DNA from: NORP259 sp041398705
Lineage (GTDB): Bacteria > Planctomycetota > UBA1135 > GCA-002686595
Direction of reading: 5' to 3'
Assembly (NCBI GenBank): GCA_041398705.1
Contig: JAWKUI010000003.1
Location: 372,001-436,000 of the forward strand
DNA length: 64,000 nt
This document shows, one piece after another, positions 1 through 8,260 of this stretch (its first letter is position 1; each line of letters begins with the position of its first letter). A program made the translations under genes and the position numbers. Below the pieces are notes generated by a model, which saw nothing but the letters and a program-made list of their open reading frames with translations, ran no database searches and was not told where the DNA came from.

Positions 1-1893
1 CACCACCGCGTAGACCTCCTGAACCGTGTCATCGATACGGATCTGGGACTCGTATTCACCCCGGGGCACCCCGGCGGCGATCGGAACGACCTTGCTGAAG
101 GTCGCGCCTTGGTCGCGGGTGTGGGCGAACATCGCGTCGAGCGGGTAGGGGGTCGCCAGGCCTTCGTACACGTTGCGCTCGGTGCCCCAGGCCACGACGA
201 AGGAGTTGGCATCCGAACCGGGTAGTTTGGCCGGGCCGACGAGACGCGGTTCGCGCATGGTGACCGTGGTGTCCGTGATGCGCGAGACGTTCCGCGGGGC
301 TTCCCAGGTCACTCCGCCATCGAGCGAACGACGGATCCAGAAGTCGTAGTTCGCGAGGTCGGTGTAGCGCGCCAGGGGCCCGTTGAAGGTGTACCCCCAA
401 CCGACCACCACCAAGTTGTCGCGGATGTACGCGCGGTGCGCGTTGGCATCCTCGAGCGGATCGACCTCGGTGTCCAGCAGCAGGTCCGCCATGGTCGCAT
501 AGGGACAGTTCGTGCTCAGGTTCAAGGCCGGCGCGGCGAGCACGGTCGCTTCGTCGACGTCGCTGGCTACTTTGCACAGGATGTCCGCGGGGGCGCCTTC
601 GGTGTTGGTGCCCTGGCGCCAGAAGATCGCGAGCCCGGGATTCGTCGCCGAGATCGTCTGGAACACGAAGCGCACGCGGCGCGCATTGGAGTCCAGCCGG
701 GAAAGCCGGGTGCCGGCGCTACCGTACGCGTGATCCGGGGTGCCGGAGAGGGGCGGTGCATCAAAGGGGAAGGCGTGGTACTGCACCGTCTTGCCGTTGG
801 CTACGGCCGGATCTCCCTTCGACTCCTCGTAGGAGACCATCGCGTAGATCGTGCCGCCCGAGTTGACCATCCCCAGGTTCGGGCGCGAGCAACCGTGGTT
901 TTCGATGGAACCGGCATCGGGGTGGCTGTTGGTGCCGCTGGCTCCGCCGCCGCCGGTCGGATTCAGCGGAAAGCCGTTGGTCGCCGTCCGGTCGTACTCG
1001 CTTTGGTTCGAGATCGGCGCGCGGTGGTTCACAAGGGCCAGGGGGTCCACGGTGATGTCCGACGTGTAGCTGTACCAGATGTCCGTGCCCTTCGTCACCG
1101 TGGCTCCGGACGCGCCGTCGCCCGGGCCATCGGCGTTGCCCTGCTGGAGGCCCATCGGATCCTCTTGCCAGGTGATCGTCCAGCGCTTGCCCGCGCCGCG
1201 ATGCACGTCCTGCTTCGCGTCGCGCCGGCCGCGGGTCATCTGCAGCGGTGGTTGGGTCTGACCGTATTCGAAGGTGGCGCCGCCATCGTAGGAGATCGCC
1301 ACGTAGACCGTTTTGAACGGTACTTCGCGCACGTGCGGATAGACGGTGGCATCGCTGTAGACCACCGAACCCTGCACGGAGCTGATCGAGTCGCTGCCCC
1401 AAGCCACGCCTTCCTCGGGCACGTAGGCGTCGACCCAACTCACGACGATGGTGTTGCCGTTGTTGAAGATGTTCGGCTTCTCCGAGTCCCCGTAGTAGGG
1501 CTCGGCGATGCCATCGCCGTTCCAGTCGGTAGACGCGGAGGTGTGGGCGGCGGTGTTCGAGATGTTCAACGGCGCGCTCCAGGTATCGCCGCCATCATCG
1601 GAGTAGCGCGAGAAGATGTCGTGGGTCGCGTGGGTGCCACCGCGCGGGGTCCAGACCATTTCGGCGGACTCCGCATCGGCGTACACAACGACGAGGCGCC
1701 CATCGAGGGCGCCTCCCGGGGTTTGATTGAGCCGCACCATTTTCGCCTTGTCGGAGTCCTCGCCGAGCTGGGGCCCGCCGGGCACCTCCTCGGAAAGCAC
1801 CTGGGTGGCGCGGAATTGGAACTGTTCCTGTGCAAACGAAGTCGTCGCACAAAGGCCGGCAGTGAGTCCGGCAAAGAGGGGGGAGATCTTCAT
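1..1893 (-). CDS. Exported Asp-box (BNR) repeat protein, sialidase-like fold; C-terminus cut off by window edge
   Basis: The frame runs leftward from an ATG at 1893 for 631 codons and is still open at base 1, so the C-terminus lies outside the window. It starts with a Sec-type signal peptide of about 22 residues ending SFAQ. Four Asp-box-like motifs (S-x-D-x-G-x-T-W/F type) are visible: YSDDGGDTW near residue 97, SYDGGATF near 201, SLDGGVTW near 522 and TRDQGATF near 593. In known families these mark blades of a beta-propeller as in sialidases and many exported adhesins or glycosidases. I could not assign the catalytic Arg triad or Tyr/Glu pair, so an enzymatic role is not claimed. A large open frame on the opposite strand (436-2277) is a codon-bias shadow of this gene. 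Confidence 0.8.
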   Translation of the reverse strand, partial: MKISPLFAGLTAGLCATTSFAQEQFQFRATQVLSEEVPGGPQLGEDSDKAKMVRLNQTPGGALDGRLVVVYADAESAEMVWTPRGGTHATHDIFSRYSDDGGDTWSAPLNISNTAAHTSASTDWNGDGIAEPYYGDSEKPNIFNNGNTIVVSWVDAYVPEEGVAWGSDSISSVQGSVVYSDATVYPHVREVPFKTVYVAISYDGGATFEYGQTQPPLQMTRGRRDAKQDVHRGAGKRWTITWQEDPMGLQQGNADGPGDGASGATVTKGTDIWYSYTSDITVDPLALVNHRAPISNQSEYDRTATNGFPLNPTGGGGASGTNSHPDAGSIENHGCSRPNLGMVNSGGTIYAMVSYEESKGDPAVANGKTVQYHAFPFDAPPLSGTPDHAYGSAGTRLSRLDSNARRVRFVFQTISATNPGLAIFWRQGTNTEGAPADILCKVASDVDEATVLAAPALNLSTNCPYATMADLLLDTEVDPLEDANAHRAYIRDNLVVVGWGYTFNGPLARYTDLANYDFWIRRSLDGGVTWEAPRNVSRITDTTVTMREPRLVGPAKLPGSDANSFVVAWGTERNVYEGLATPYPLDAMFAHTRDQGATFSKVVPIAAGVPRGEYESQIRIDDTVQEVYAVV

Positions 1894-2231
1894 TTCGTTG
1901 AGAGTCGGGAGGGCAAGCACCTGCTTGTCCACACACCCGACCCTACATGCAGGGGCATGCACCGCCAGGGTTCGGCGCAGCCACTTGACCTATGGCAAGG
2001 CCCAGGGCCATCGCCCGATTTCTCCGTTCGGGTTGGAGGGCCCTATCGGGCGGTTTGTGCATCGGGCCGCCTACCGCGAGTGGCTGATTCCCGCGCCGCA
2101 TTCCTTGCCCGCATCGCCCCCTTGCGGCCGGGACCCTGGACCGGAATGCGCGGCTTGGCCCAGGTTGCCGGTGCCCACGAAGCCGTTTGGCATCCGCCGC
2201 GGATACCCTGCCGGTTGCCCACGGCGACCGG
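1894..2231. other. Intergenic region without a recognisable gene
   Basis: This stretch lies between the start of the Asp-box protein and the stop of the exonuclease gene, both on the minus strand. It should hold the promoter of the former and the end of the latter's transcript. A GCATTCC / GGAATGC pair about 40 bases apart (near 2098 and 2142) could close an imperfect stem. No T-run follows it and no convincing promoter was found. Confidence 0.4.
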
Positions 2232-3044
2232 TTACGCGCCCGCCGGCAGGACCTTGTGCACCCGGTCGAGGCGATAGGTACGCAGATCGCCGCCCTGCAG
2301 GAACTCCGCTTCCAGGTAGGACTTGGCGTGGCTCTCGTAGAGCAGGCGCGGCAACACCTCGATTGGCCGCGATCCAAGGGCGTTTTCGCCGTAGAGGATC
2401 TGCACGGTTTCGCCGTCGCGCAGGGCGCGCTCGAGGGGGCGTAGGCGGGGGCTCATGCGCGCGGGGGCGGGGGCGCGCGAGGCGATGGTCAGCGGTCGCC
2501 CGCGGTGTTCGAGCAGGGCGTCGAGGGCGGCGGCCCCCTGGCTGCTCGCCCGTTCGAGGCACGCTTCCAGAACTTTCCAACACCAGACCGAATCCGCGAG
2601 CGCCCGGTGGTGATCTCCCTCTTCCAGGTCGAGCATCTGGCACAAGGTGATCAGCTTGTGATCGGGGGCTTCGGGGATGTAGCGACGCGCGAGGGGCAGG
2701 GAGTCAAGGAACATGCCCGGCGGCGGGGTCAACCCCGCGCGTTTGTACTCGAAGCCCAGTACGCGCGTATCGAAGGGCGCGTTGTGGGCCGCCATCCAGT
2801 CGTTGCCCACGAACTCGCTAAATTGGGCGAGGGCCTCGGCGGCAAAGGGCGCGCTGCGCACATCCCGGTCGGTGATGCCGTGGATCTCGGTGGCCCCGGG
2901 ATCGATGGGCACGGCGGGGCAGACGAGGGTTTCGAAGTGGTCGACGATCTCGCCCTCTTCGATGCGCACCGCGCCGAGTTCGAGCAGGTGGGGCGCGCCC
3001 TGCAGGGTCGCGGTTTCGGTGTCGATGCAGACGAGGGTGCGCAC
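2232..3044 (-). CDS. DEDDh 3'-5' exonuclease (DnaQ/epsilon-like) fused to a C-terminal WYL-like domain
   Basis: The 270-residue protein starts at a GTG (3044). Residues 1-165 form an exonuclease of the DnaQ/RNase T type: motif ExoI is D8-T-E10, ExoII is H87-NAPF-D92 and ExoIII is H146-(x)4-D151, so all acidic ligands and the DEDDh histidine are present. Such domains remove 3' nucleotides using two metal ions, in proofreading, repair or RNA processing. Residues about 212-266 resemble a WYL domain: YLEAEF is followed by TYRLDRV at the end, as in WYL modules that sense nucleic acid ligands. The fusion suggests a ligand-regulated nuclease, which is inference. A TAGGGT hexamer lies 8 bases before the GTG, so the message may be leaderless. 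The methyltransferase gene upstream ends 96 bases away. Confidence 0.85.
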   Translation of the reverse strand: MRTLVCIDTETATLQGAPHLLELGAVRIEEGEIVDHFETLVCPAVPIDPGATEIHGITDRDVRSAPFAAEALAQFSEFVGNDWMAAHNAPFDTRVLGFEYKRAGLTPPPGMFLDSLPLARRYIPEAPDHKLITLCQMLDLEEGDHHRALADSVWCWKVLEACLERASSQGAAALDALLEHRGRPLTIASRAPAPARMSPRLRPLERALRDGETVQILYGENALGSRPIEVLPRLLYESHAKSYLEAEFLQGGDLRTYRLDRVHKVLPAGA

Positions 3045-3052
3045 GGGGGCCC

Positions 3053-3058
3053 ACCCTA
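3053..3058 (-). promoter_or_regulatory. Candidate -10 element of a leaderless promoter (exonuclease-WYL gene)
   Basis: On the minus strand this reads TAGGGT and ends 8 bases before the GTG at 3044. The spacing would place transcription initiation at or next to the start codon. No Shine-Dalgarno sequence fits in the gap. Confidence 0.4.
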
Positions 3059-3140
3059 ACGTCCGGTGCGCCCCGTCGCCACCGCCGCCGAACCGGTGGG
3101 GGGCGAGTACCGCTCGCAGCGGCGTTCCTTGGCGCTGGAA

Positions 3141-3758
3141 TCAGGGTTTGCGCAGCACCCAAGTGCTCATGGAGCGTTGGCCGTGCACCACCGTGGTCTT
3201 CAGCGGATCGACCCAGGTGGCGTGCAACTCGTTGCTCATCGATTCGAGCAGGTCCGCGTCGACGAGAAAGCGCCAAGAGGTGTCGGGCAGGCGCATGAAC
3301 CCGACTGTCCCTCCCGACAGGAGCGGTTCGATGCCGATCGAGGTCGCGAGGCGCGCGAAGAACAGACCGCCGGGTGCCAGCAATCGCCACGCGCCGTGCA
3401 CCATGCGCCGCCAGTGCTCCAGGTCCTGGGCGAAGTGCAGCACCGCGTTGACCAACACGACGTTGGCGCATCCGTCCGCAAAATCGTTGGCCTCGAGCGT
3501 ACCGACCCGGAAGCTATCCGGATCCCCATTGCGCACGAGTTGGGTCTGCATCGCTTGAACCAACTCGACCGCCTTCGGCTCGGGATCGAAGCCCATCACG
3601 GAGTAACCGGCCTTGAGCAAGTAGCGCACGTTGCGACCGCGGCCGAGCCCGGCATCGAGCACGCGCATCGTCGGCGCGATGTTGCCCCGCAGGATCTGGT
3701 CGATGACGTAGATGTCGGTTTCGCCCAGGATCGCGGGCAGCGGATCGCGCTCGTGCAT
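3141..3758 (-). CDS. Class I SAM-dependent methyltransferase
   Basis: The 205-residue protein has the Rossmann-fold methyltransferase motif I (VLDAGLGRGRN, about residues 33-43) for binding S-adenosylmethionine. An acidic residue at the end of strand 2 (GFDPEP) and a motif IV/post-I region (VNAVLHFA, then LLAPGGLFFARL) follow. There is no signal peptide or membrane segment, so it acts in the cytoplasm. The substrate cannot be inferred; the layout resembles small-molecule or tellurite-resistance-type methyltransferases. The ATG at 3758 is preceded by TAGGAT with a 7-base gap, a leaderless arrangement. Confidence 0.8.
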   Translation of the reverse strand: MHERDPLPAILGETDIYVIDQILRGNIAPTMRVLDAGLGRGRNVRYLLKAGYSVMGFDPEPKAVELVQAMQTQLVRNGDPDSFRVGTLEANDFADGCANVVLVNAVLHFAQDLEHWRRMVHGAWRLLAPGGLFFARLATSIGIEPLLSGGTVGFMRLPDTSWRFLVDADLLESMSNELHATWVDPLKTTVVHGQRSMSTWVLRKP

Positions 3759-3765
3759 TGCGCAG

Positions 3766-3771
3766 ATCCTA
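3766..3771 (-). promoter_or_regulatory. Candidate -10 element of a leaderless promoter (methyltransferase gene)
   Basis: Reads TAGGAT on the minus strand, 7 bases before the ATG at 3758, with no ribosome binding site between. Confidence 0.4.
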
Positions 3772-3916
3772 TCGGGCGCCCGCCGCGCCGCGATGCGCAG
3801 GAAGACCGCACCGGCCCGTTCCGAGGAATTCTTGGCCGCGGGTGTGCCGCCGATGGGCCGGTGCCCTCAATCCAAAACCGAACGGCGCGAATCCACCGCC
3901 GACCTGCGGCGCGGGT

Positions 3917-5977
3917 TCAGGACGCCAAGGAGTCGAAACCCTCGCGTCCGCGCAACAGATCCAGGTCGGTGTTGCGCATCTCGCTCTTGATGTAGTACCC
4001 GCGGTCCTGGGCCGTGCGCAGGGCTTCGAGCGCCCCATCCGCATCGCCGATCAGCGCGCGGATCGTGGCCACGTGGAAGTGGGTGAAGCCGTCCTTGGGC
4101 GCGAGTTTCAGGCACTGCTCGACCGCCAGTTTCGCCGCGTCCTCGTGGCCGAGTCGGGCCGCCAAGTGGCCCAGGTGCAATCGGGCTTCCAGGTCGTCGG
4201 GCACGTCCCGCAGGTACATCTGCGCCGCGCGCATGCCCTCCTGGGCCACGACGATCGCCTCGCTACCGCGGTCGAGGTTGCGCAATACGTTGTAGAGGTG
4301 GTCGTAACAGGCGATGTACTGCGGCCGCAGGTTGATCGCCTGGCGCAGGGCGGGTTCGGCACCGACCAGGTTGCCCTCGCGCACCAGCGCGGTGCCGAGC
4401 AGGCGCTGGGCGAACCACTCCCCGGGGTTGAGGCGGATCGCCAGGCGGTACTCGCGGCGCGCGTCCTCGGAGTGGCCGGAGAGGTGGTAGGCGAAGCCCA
4501 ACGCGGTGTGGGCCTCGGCGCAGTTCGAATCCAGGGTCAGGGCGCGTGCTGCGTGCTCGCGGGCTTCCTCCAGGAAGGCGGGATCCCCCTCCCAGTACAG
4601 GAATTTGCGCACCTTCGCCTCCGCCAGGATGGCGTGGGCCACCGCGCAGTAGCGGTCGAGTTCGAGGGCCTGCCGCAGCATGCTGATGCCCACAAGCAGG
4701 TGCTTCGAGGTTCCCTTGTGGATCGTGCGGCGCGCTTTCCACGTGATCTGCTCGGCCTGCTTGCTCGGTGCGCTGGCATCCCCCTGGAACCCTTCGGTCA
4801 GCCCGCGGCGCACGAAACGCACCACGGCCCGGGTCAGGGCTTCCTGCAGCGCCCATTCGTCTTCGTCCTGGGCCCGGAAGGATTCTTCGAGGGGCGCGCC
4901 TCCGCCAGCAGGGAAGAGTTGCATGCCCACCAGACCCTCATGGTTCTCCACCTTGAGCGCCAGCTGCAATCGGTACGTGGGCGCGCCGTTTTGGGCGGTG
5001 GGGTCCTCGAGATGCACGTCGAGGCCCTTGTTGCGCGAGAGTTCGGCCGAGACGTCCTTGCGCAGGGCTCCGGCCATGGCCGAACAACCCTTGTCGCCGG
5101 AGCATTCGATGGGGGGCACATACAGGCTGCCGCGCAGGGCCACCGGCGCGCGGTTCGACAGTTGGTGCTGCAGGACCATCAGCGCATCGTGGGCTTTGCT
5201 CGCGTCGGCGAACCGCTCGGCGGGGTCCTTCTCCATGCACTGCATGAGGAAACGCTCCAGCGGCGCGGGGAAACCCTGGCGCACTTCGCTCGGTTTGCGC
5301 CGCGGCTCCCCGTCGAGGATCGCCATGCAGACCTCGGGGAAGGAGGTGCCGGGGAACGGCAGCTCGCCGGTCATCGCGTGGTACAGCAGCGCGCCGAGCG
5401 AGAAGATGTCCGAGCGCGCATCGAGGTCCTCGCCGCGGACTTGCTCGGGGGACATGTACAACACCGTGCCCACCAGCATGCCGTGCTGGGTGATGCTGGC
5501 TTCGTTCTTGACCCGGGCGATGCCGAAGTCGAGCAGCTTGAGGCCGCCGTCGTTCATCAGCATCACGTTGGCCGGCTTCAGGTCCCGGTGGATCATGTCG
5601 TGACCGTGCACCGCCGACAGGGCATCGGTCAGGGCCAGCGCGATGCGCATGGCTTCGTCGTAGGCCAGGGGCCGCTCGGCCAGGATCTTGTCCAGGGTAC
5701 GCCCCTCCAGGAACTCCATCGCGATGTACGAGGGACCGTCGGGGATCTGGGCGTACTCGTAAACCGTCGTGATCCCCGGGTGCCCCTGGGACGCGGTGTG
5801 GCGCGCCTCGTTCAGGAAGCGCTGGCCCGACTGGGGGTCGATCTCCACCTGGGGCCGCAGGATCTTGAGGGCCACGGTGCGGTCCAGACGGGTGTCCCGG
5901 GCCTTGTAGACCTCGCTCAGGGGGCCCTCGCCAAGGAGGTCTCGCTTGGGGTCGAATTCGAAGTGGGCCAGCTTCAT
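3917..5977 (-). CDS. Ser/Thr protein kinase with C-terminal TPR repeats
   Basis: The chosen ATG at 5977 gives 686 residues beginning directly with the kinase fold; an ATG 14 codons upstream (6019) is the alternative. The Hanks-type kinase domain covers about residues 10-270: glycine-rich loop LLGEGPLSEVYKA, ATP-anchoring K38 in VALKIL, catalytic loop H130-RDLKPAN, DFG at 150-152 and the SPEQ activation-segment end. All catalytic residues are present. A middle region (about 290-420) has no transmembrane helix and resembles the connector found before TPRs in other bacterial kinases. The last 270 or so residues form several TPR-like helical pairs ending in the short gap region before 3917. Kinase-TPR proteins are common in Planctomycetota and act as cytosolic signalling proteins with unknown partners. 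The 769-residue frame on the other strand is a shadow. Confidence 0.9.
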   Translation of the reverse strand: MKLAHFEFDPKRDLLGEGPLSEVYKARDTRLDRTVALKILRPQVEIDPQSGQRFLNEARHTASQGHPGITTVYEYAQIPDGPSYIAMEFLEGRTLDKILAERPLAYDEAMRIALALTDALSAVHGHDMIHRDLKPANVMLMNDGGLKLLDFGIARVKNEASITQHGMLVGTVLYMSPEQVRGEDLDARSDIFSLGALLYHAMTGELPFPGTSFPEVCMAILDGEPRRKPSEVRQGFPAPLERFLMQCMEKDPAERFADASKAHDALMVLQHQLSNRAPVALRGSLYVPPIECSGDKGCSAMAGALRKDVSAELSRNKGLDVHLEDPTAQNGAPTYRLQLALKVENHEGLVGMQLFPAGGGAPLEESFRAQDEDEWALQEALTRAVVRFVRRGLTEGFQGDASAPSKQAEQITWKARRTIHKGTSKHLLVGISMLRQALELDRYCAVAHAILAEAKVRKFLYWEGDPAFLEEAREHAARALTLDSNCAEAHTALGFAYHLSGHSEDARREYRLAIRLNPGEWFAQRLLGTALVREGNLVGAEPALRQAINLRPQYIACYDHLYNVLRNLDRGSEAIVVAQEGMRAAQMYLRDVPDDLEARLHLGHLAARLGHEDAAKLAVEQCLKLAPKDGFTHFHVATIRALIGDADGALEALRTAQDRGYYIKSEMRNTDLDLLRGREGFDSLAS

Positions 5978-6109
5978 GGGACTCGGGAGCAAGAGACTAG
6001 CGCACGGGTACCGGTTCATGCCCTACTACTGTTCCTGTCCCCAGCGGTCGCTACGCAAACCAGGTAGAAAATGCGACTCGCGTAACGGAAATGTAAAGCC
6101 TGGGCCCCC

Positions 6110-6868
6110 ATGAGCCAGACCGAACCCGAACCCAGGCCCCTGACGGGGGACCTGGCCTTCGAGCCCTGGGACTTCGAGTCCCTCGGGCCCGGGCACAACA
6201 AGAGCCCGGAAGCCAACGAGTACCGCCTCAAGGCCCGCCGCAAGCTGCTGTCCTGGACCAAGGCCTGGGCCGCCGAGCTGCCCGAGCCGGGCCTGGACGT
6301 GCGCACCTCGATCCACAACCCCCACGCCTTCAACGGCATGCGGGTCGACCGCCTCTGGTCCTACGCCGCCCGCACCAAGAAGGAGAAGACCGCCCTGCGC
6401 AAGGTCCTGGGCCGGGACCTGGCCAAGGACCTCGACGCGGCATACCGCAACGTCTACCTGTGCCTAGCCATCGAGCACCAGGCCCTGGAGGTCTCCCTGC
6501 GCATCCACCCGGACGGCTGGTATGACGGCCAGAACATGCACAAGCGCGTCGCCGCCGAAGGCCTGGACGGCTTGTTGACCCTGCTGCGCAGTCTCGACGG
6601 GTTTACCCTGCGCCTACACGACTGGAAGGGCCGCTGGCCCCTGGCCACCCTGAAGCGCGAAGAGCTCGAGTCCGTACTCAAGTACTACCAGGTGGGTGAG
6701 TTGGGCTTCGTCGTCGAGCAGCGCTGGCCGGTTCCCACGGACCTGACGGCCCGGGCCCAGGTGCTCGCCGGCGACGTGTTGCCGACCCTGCACCAAGAGT
6801 GGGCCCGCCTGTGGCCCCTGTATCAATACATCGCCTGGTCGCCCGCGAACGACTTCCTCTTCTCCTGA
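6110..6868 (+). CDS. Conserved-looking soluble protein of unknown function, upstream of the SUI1 gene
   Basis: The 252-residue protein has no signal peptide, membrane segment or motif I recognise. It is rich in Trp, Tyr and charged residues, with a helical central part (about 60-150) and a C-terminal part with several WP and YYQ-type turns. The ATG at 6110 follows a TAAAGC hexamer by about 10 bases, so the leader would be very short. The stop is 11 bases before the SUI1-type gene, which suggests one transcript. I cannot assign a function. Confidence 0.7.
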   Translation: MSQTEPEPRPLTGDLAFEPWDFESLGPGHNKSPEANEYRLKARRKLLSWTKAWAAELPEPGLDVRTSIHNPHAFNGMRVDRLWSYAARTKKEKTALRKVLGRDLAKDLDAAYRNVYLCLAIEHQALEVSLRIHPDGWYDGQNMHKRVAAEGLDGLLTLLRSLDGFTLRLHDWKGRWPLATLKREELESVLKYYQVGELGFVVEQRWPVPTDLTARAQVLAGDVLPTLHQEWARLWPLYQYIAWSPANDFLFS

Positions 6869-6879
6869 TCCGAATCTCC

Positions 6880-7236
6880 ATGGCCGGCAAACGTCCTCCC
6901 CCGGGGTACTCCTTCTCCACGCAACACGGCGCGCTGTGCATCGTGTGCAACCAGCCCAAAGACCGTTGCCGCTGCGCACCGGTTTCCGAGAAAGGCGACG
7001 GAATCGTGCGCGTGGGCCGGGCGACCCAGGGGCGCAAGGGCGCGGGAGTGACCACGGTCACCGGCCTGGGTCTACCCGAAGCCCAGTGCAAAGCCCTGGC
7101 GGGCGAACTCAAACGCCTATGCGGCAGTGGGGGAACGCTGCGCGATGGTGTAATCGAAGTGCAAGGGGAACACCGCGACCGCATCGTCGAGTACCTGCAG
7201 AAGAAGGGGTACCAGGTGCGGCGGGCCGGGGGTTGA
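6880..7236 (+). CDS. SUI1/eIF1-like translation factor (YciH family)
   Basis: The ATG at 6880 gives 118 residues. A longer reading of the frame from 6799 would overlap the upstream gene and is not supported. The C-terminal part (about residues 45-118) has the eIF1/SUI1 pattern: GRKGAGVTTVTGL, then a helix, CGSGGTLRDGVIEVQG and a final GYQVRRAGG strand. The N-terminus carries a Cys-rich segment, CIVCNQPKDRCRC, that could bind zinc. Family members bind the small ribosomal subunit and influence start-codon selection fidelity; in bacteria the role is not settled. This fits an organism in which leaderless messages may be common, though that link is speculation. Confidence 0.88.
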   Translation: MAGKRPPPGYSFSTQHGALCIVCNQPKDRCRCAPVSEKGDGIVRVGRATQGRKGAGVTTVTGLGLPEAQCKALAGELKRLCGSGGTLRDGVIEVQGEHRDRIVEYLQKKGYQVRRAGG

Positions 7237-7654
7237 ACACGCGGTGTTCGAAGGCGGATTTACAAACCCAGGTGCCTTGGGACGAGAATTGTAAAGTCCG
7301 ATGCATTTTCCAAAACGGCCGGTTACGGCCACCCTTCGCGGGCGTATTCCCCGTGACGTCGGACATCGGTGCTTGCGCCGATCCTGATGGGGGTTACCAG
7401 CTTCGGCCTCCTCCAGGAGGTGTTCACTTCGGAATCCTCGCGGAAAACCCATGGGCAGGTGGGGTCTGCGGCGGCGGTCCTCGGAACTTTGGCAGGAGTT
7501 CCAGGGCTTCAGGCGACGTCCCCGGTTTCCAAACCGGCTCGAGCGGCAGGTTCCAAGCCTGCCGCTCGACCTTTTTTCAGGGTCGGTCGCGCGCGCACCG
7601 ACCCCTGGCGGGTCCGCTTCGCTATCATCCCGCCGGCCCCTGCCCCCGAATCCC
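7237..7654. other. 418-base intergenic region with several potential hairpins; possible small RNA or long 3' UTR
   Basis: No protein frame here looks real. Several inverted repeats are visible on the + strand: GTCCGA/TCGGAC closing about 70 bases (near 7298-7366), ATCGG/CCGAT (near 7365-7382), CCTCCT/AGGAGG, GGAACT/AGTTCC, CCGG-TTTCCAAA-CCGG (7522-7537) and the terminator hairpin at 7540-7577. The density of hairpins ending in a terminator suggests a structured transcript, either an independent small RNA or the 3' UTR of the SUI1 gene. It matches no tRNA, tmRNA, SRP or RNase P hallmark that I could find. Confidence 0.35.
7540..7577 (+). terminator. Strong Rho-independent terminator
   Basis: An 11-bp perfect stem (CGAGCGGCAGG with CCTGCCGCTCG) closes a 7-base loop at 7551-7557. 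It is followed three bases later by six Ts (7572-7577). A second stem, GGTCGGT/ACCGACC, follows at 7581-7603. It would end rightward transcripts from the SUI1 operon or a small RNA. Confidence 0.8.
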
Positions 7655-8191
7655 ATGACCGAAGAGCCGATCGCGCCGCAAGAGTCGAGCGCCCCGTCCC
7701 CCTCCACCCCGCCCTGGAAGAAGGCCCTGCTCGCCTTCGCCGCCCTGTTCGTGGTGGTGGGCCTGGTGTTGAAGTCCCAACAACCCGAACGCCCCGCCGG
7801 CATGTCCGGAGTCGCCGGCGTTTCCGGCGCGCAATCCCTGACCAGCGGCGGCGCCACCGCGATCCCCGCCGAAGAGGAAGGCCTCTCCACCTGGTCGCCG
7901 TTCTTCGTGAAGGGCGGCTTCTCTTTCCTGATCGCCTTCTGCGTCGGCTGGGCCCTGCGCGCCTTCTTCAAGGTCTCCGCGCTCGTGGTGGGCGTGATCG
8001 CCATCGGCGTGTTCGCCCTGCAGAAATCCGGCTTCGTCGACGTCGACTGGCAGGCGATGAGTCAGCACTGGGATACCTTCGCCGGCAAACTGCGCGAACA
8101 CGGCGAGGGCCTGAAGGACTTCATGACCGGCAACCTGCCCTCCGCTGGCCTGGCCGCCTTGGGCTTGGTCACCGGCTTCACCCGCGGCTGA
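7655..8191 (+). CDS. FUN14-family membrane protein
   Basis: The ATG at 7655 gives 178 residues. A first hydrophobic helix (about 24-42, ALLAFAALFVVVGLVL) is followed by a Pro/Gly-rich linker. The C-terminal FUN14-like domain (about 85-178) has a helix pair, GGFSFLIAFCVGWALRAFF and ALVVGVIAIGVFAL, then an amphipathic stretch and a final helix ending GLVTGF. FUN14 domains in bacteria are small membrane modules without a proven biochemical role. Upstream are a terminator and a TATCAT hexamer (near 7622), and downstream a strong hairpin, so the gene is probably monocistronic. Confidence 0.75.
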   Translation: MTEEPIAPQESSAPSPSTPPWKKALLAFAALFVVVGLVLKSQQPERPAGMSGVAGVSGAQSLTSGGATAIPAEEEGLSTWSPFFVKGGFSFLIAFCVGWALRAFFKVSALVVGVIAIGVFALQKSGFVDVDWQAMSQHWDTFAGKLREHGEGLKDFMTGNLPSAGLAALGLVTGFTRG

Positions 8192-8224
8192 ACCCCGCGC
8201 GACGGGGCAGAACCCCAGAACGGA

Positions 8225-8254
8225 CGCGGCCGGAGGGTTTCCCCTCCGGCCGCG
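8225..8254. terminator. GC-rich hairpin between convergent genes
   Basis: A 13-bp stem (CGCGGCCGGAGGG with CCCTCCGGCCGCG) encloses a TTTC loop between the stop of the FUN14 gene and the stop of the glutaredoxin gene. There is no T-run, but its position suits a bidirectional terminator. Confidence 0.6.
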
Positions 8255-8260
8255 AGTGTT

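Noticed and set aside
436..2277. 613-residue open frame on the + strand
   Set aside because: It lies antisense to the Asp-box gene, has an Arg/Gly/Ala/Val-rich composition without domains, and the minus strand gives a signal peptide and Asp-boxes. It is a codon-bias shadow.
3758..6067. 769-residue open frame on the + strand
   Set aside because: It is antisense to the kinase-TPR gene, which has all kinase motifs. The frame is His/Arg/Gln-rich and featureless.
7290..7540. RNase P RNA (GTAAAGTCCG resembles the conserved GGAAAGTCC element)
   Set aside because: The other conserved elements, such as ACAGAAA and the 3' partner strand, are missing, so the short match is probably chance.
7500..7577. 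tRNA-like or selC-like appearance of the CCGG-TTTCCAAA-CCGG and GGCAGGTTCCAAGCC segments
   Set aside because: The anticodon-like loop has 6 or 8 bases, the T-loop-like sequence has C where a purine is required, and the second arm is a simple 11-bp hairpin with a T-run. There is no D-arm or acceptor stem.
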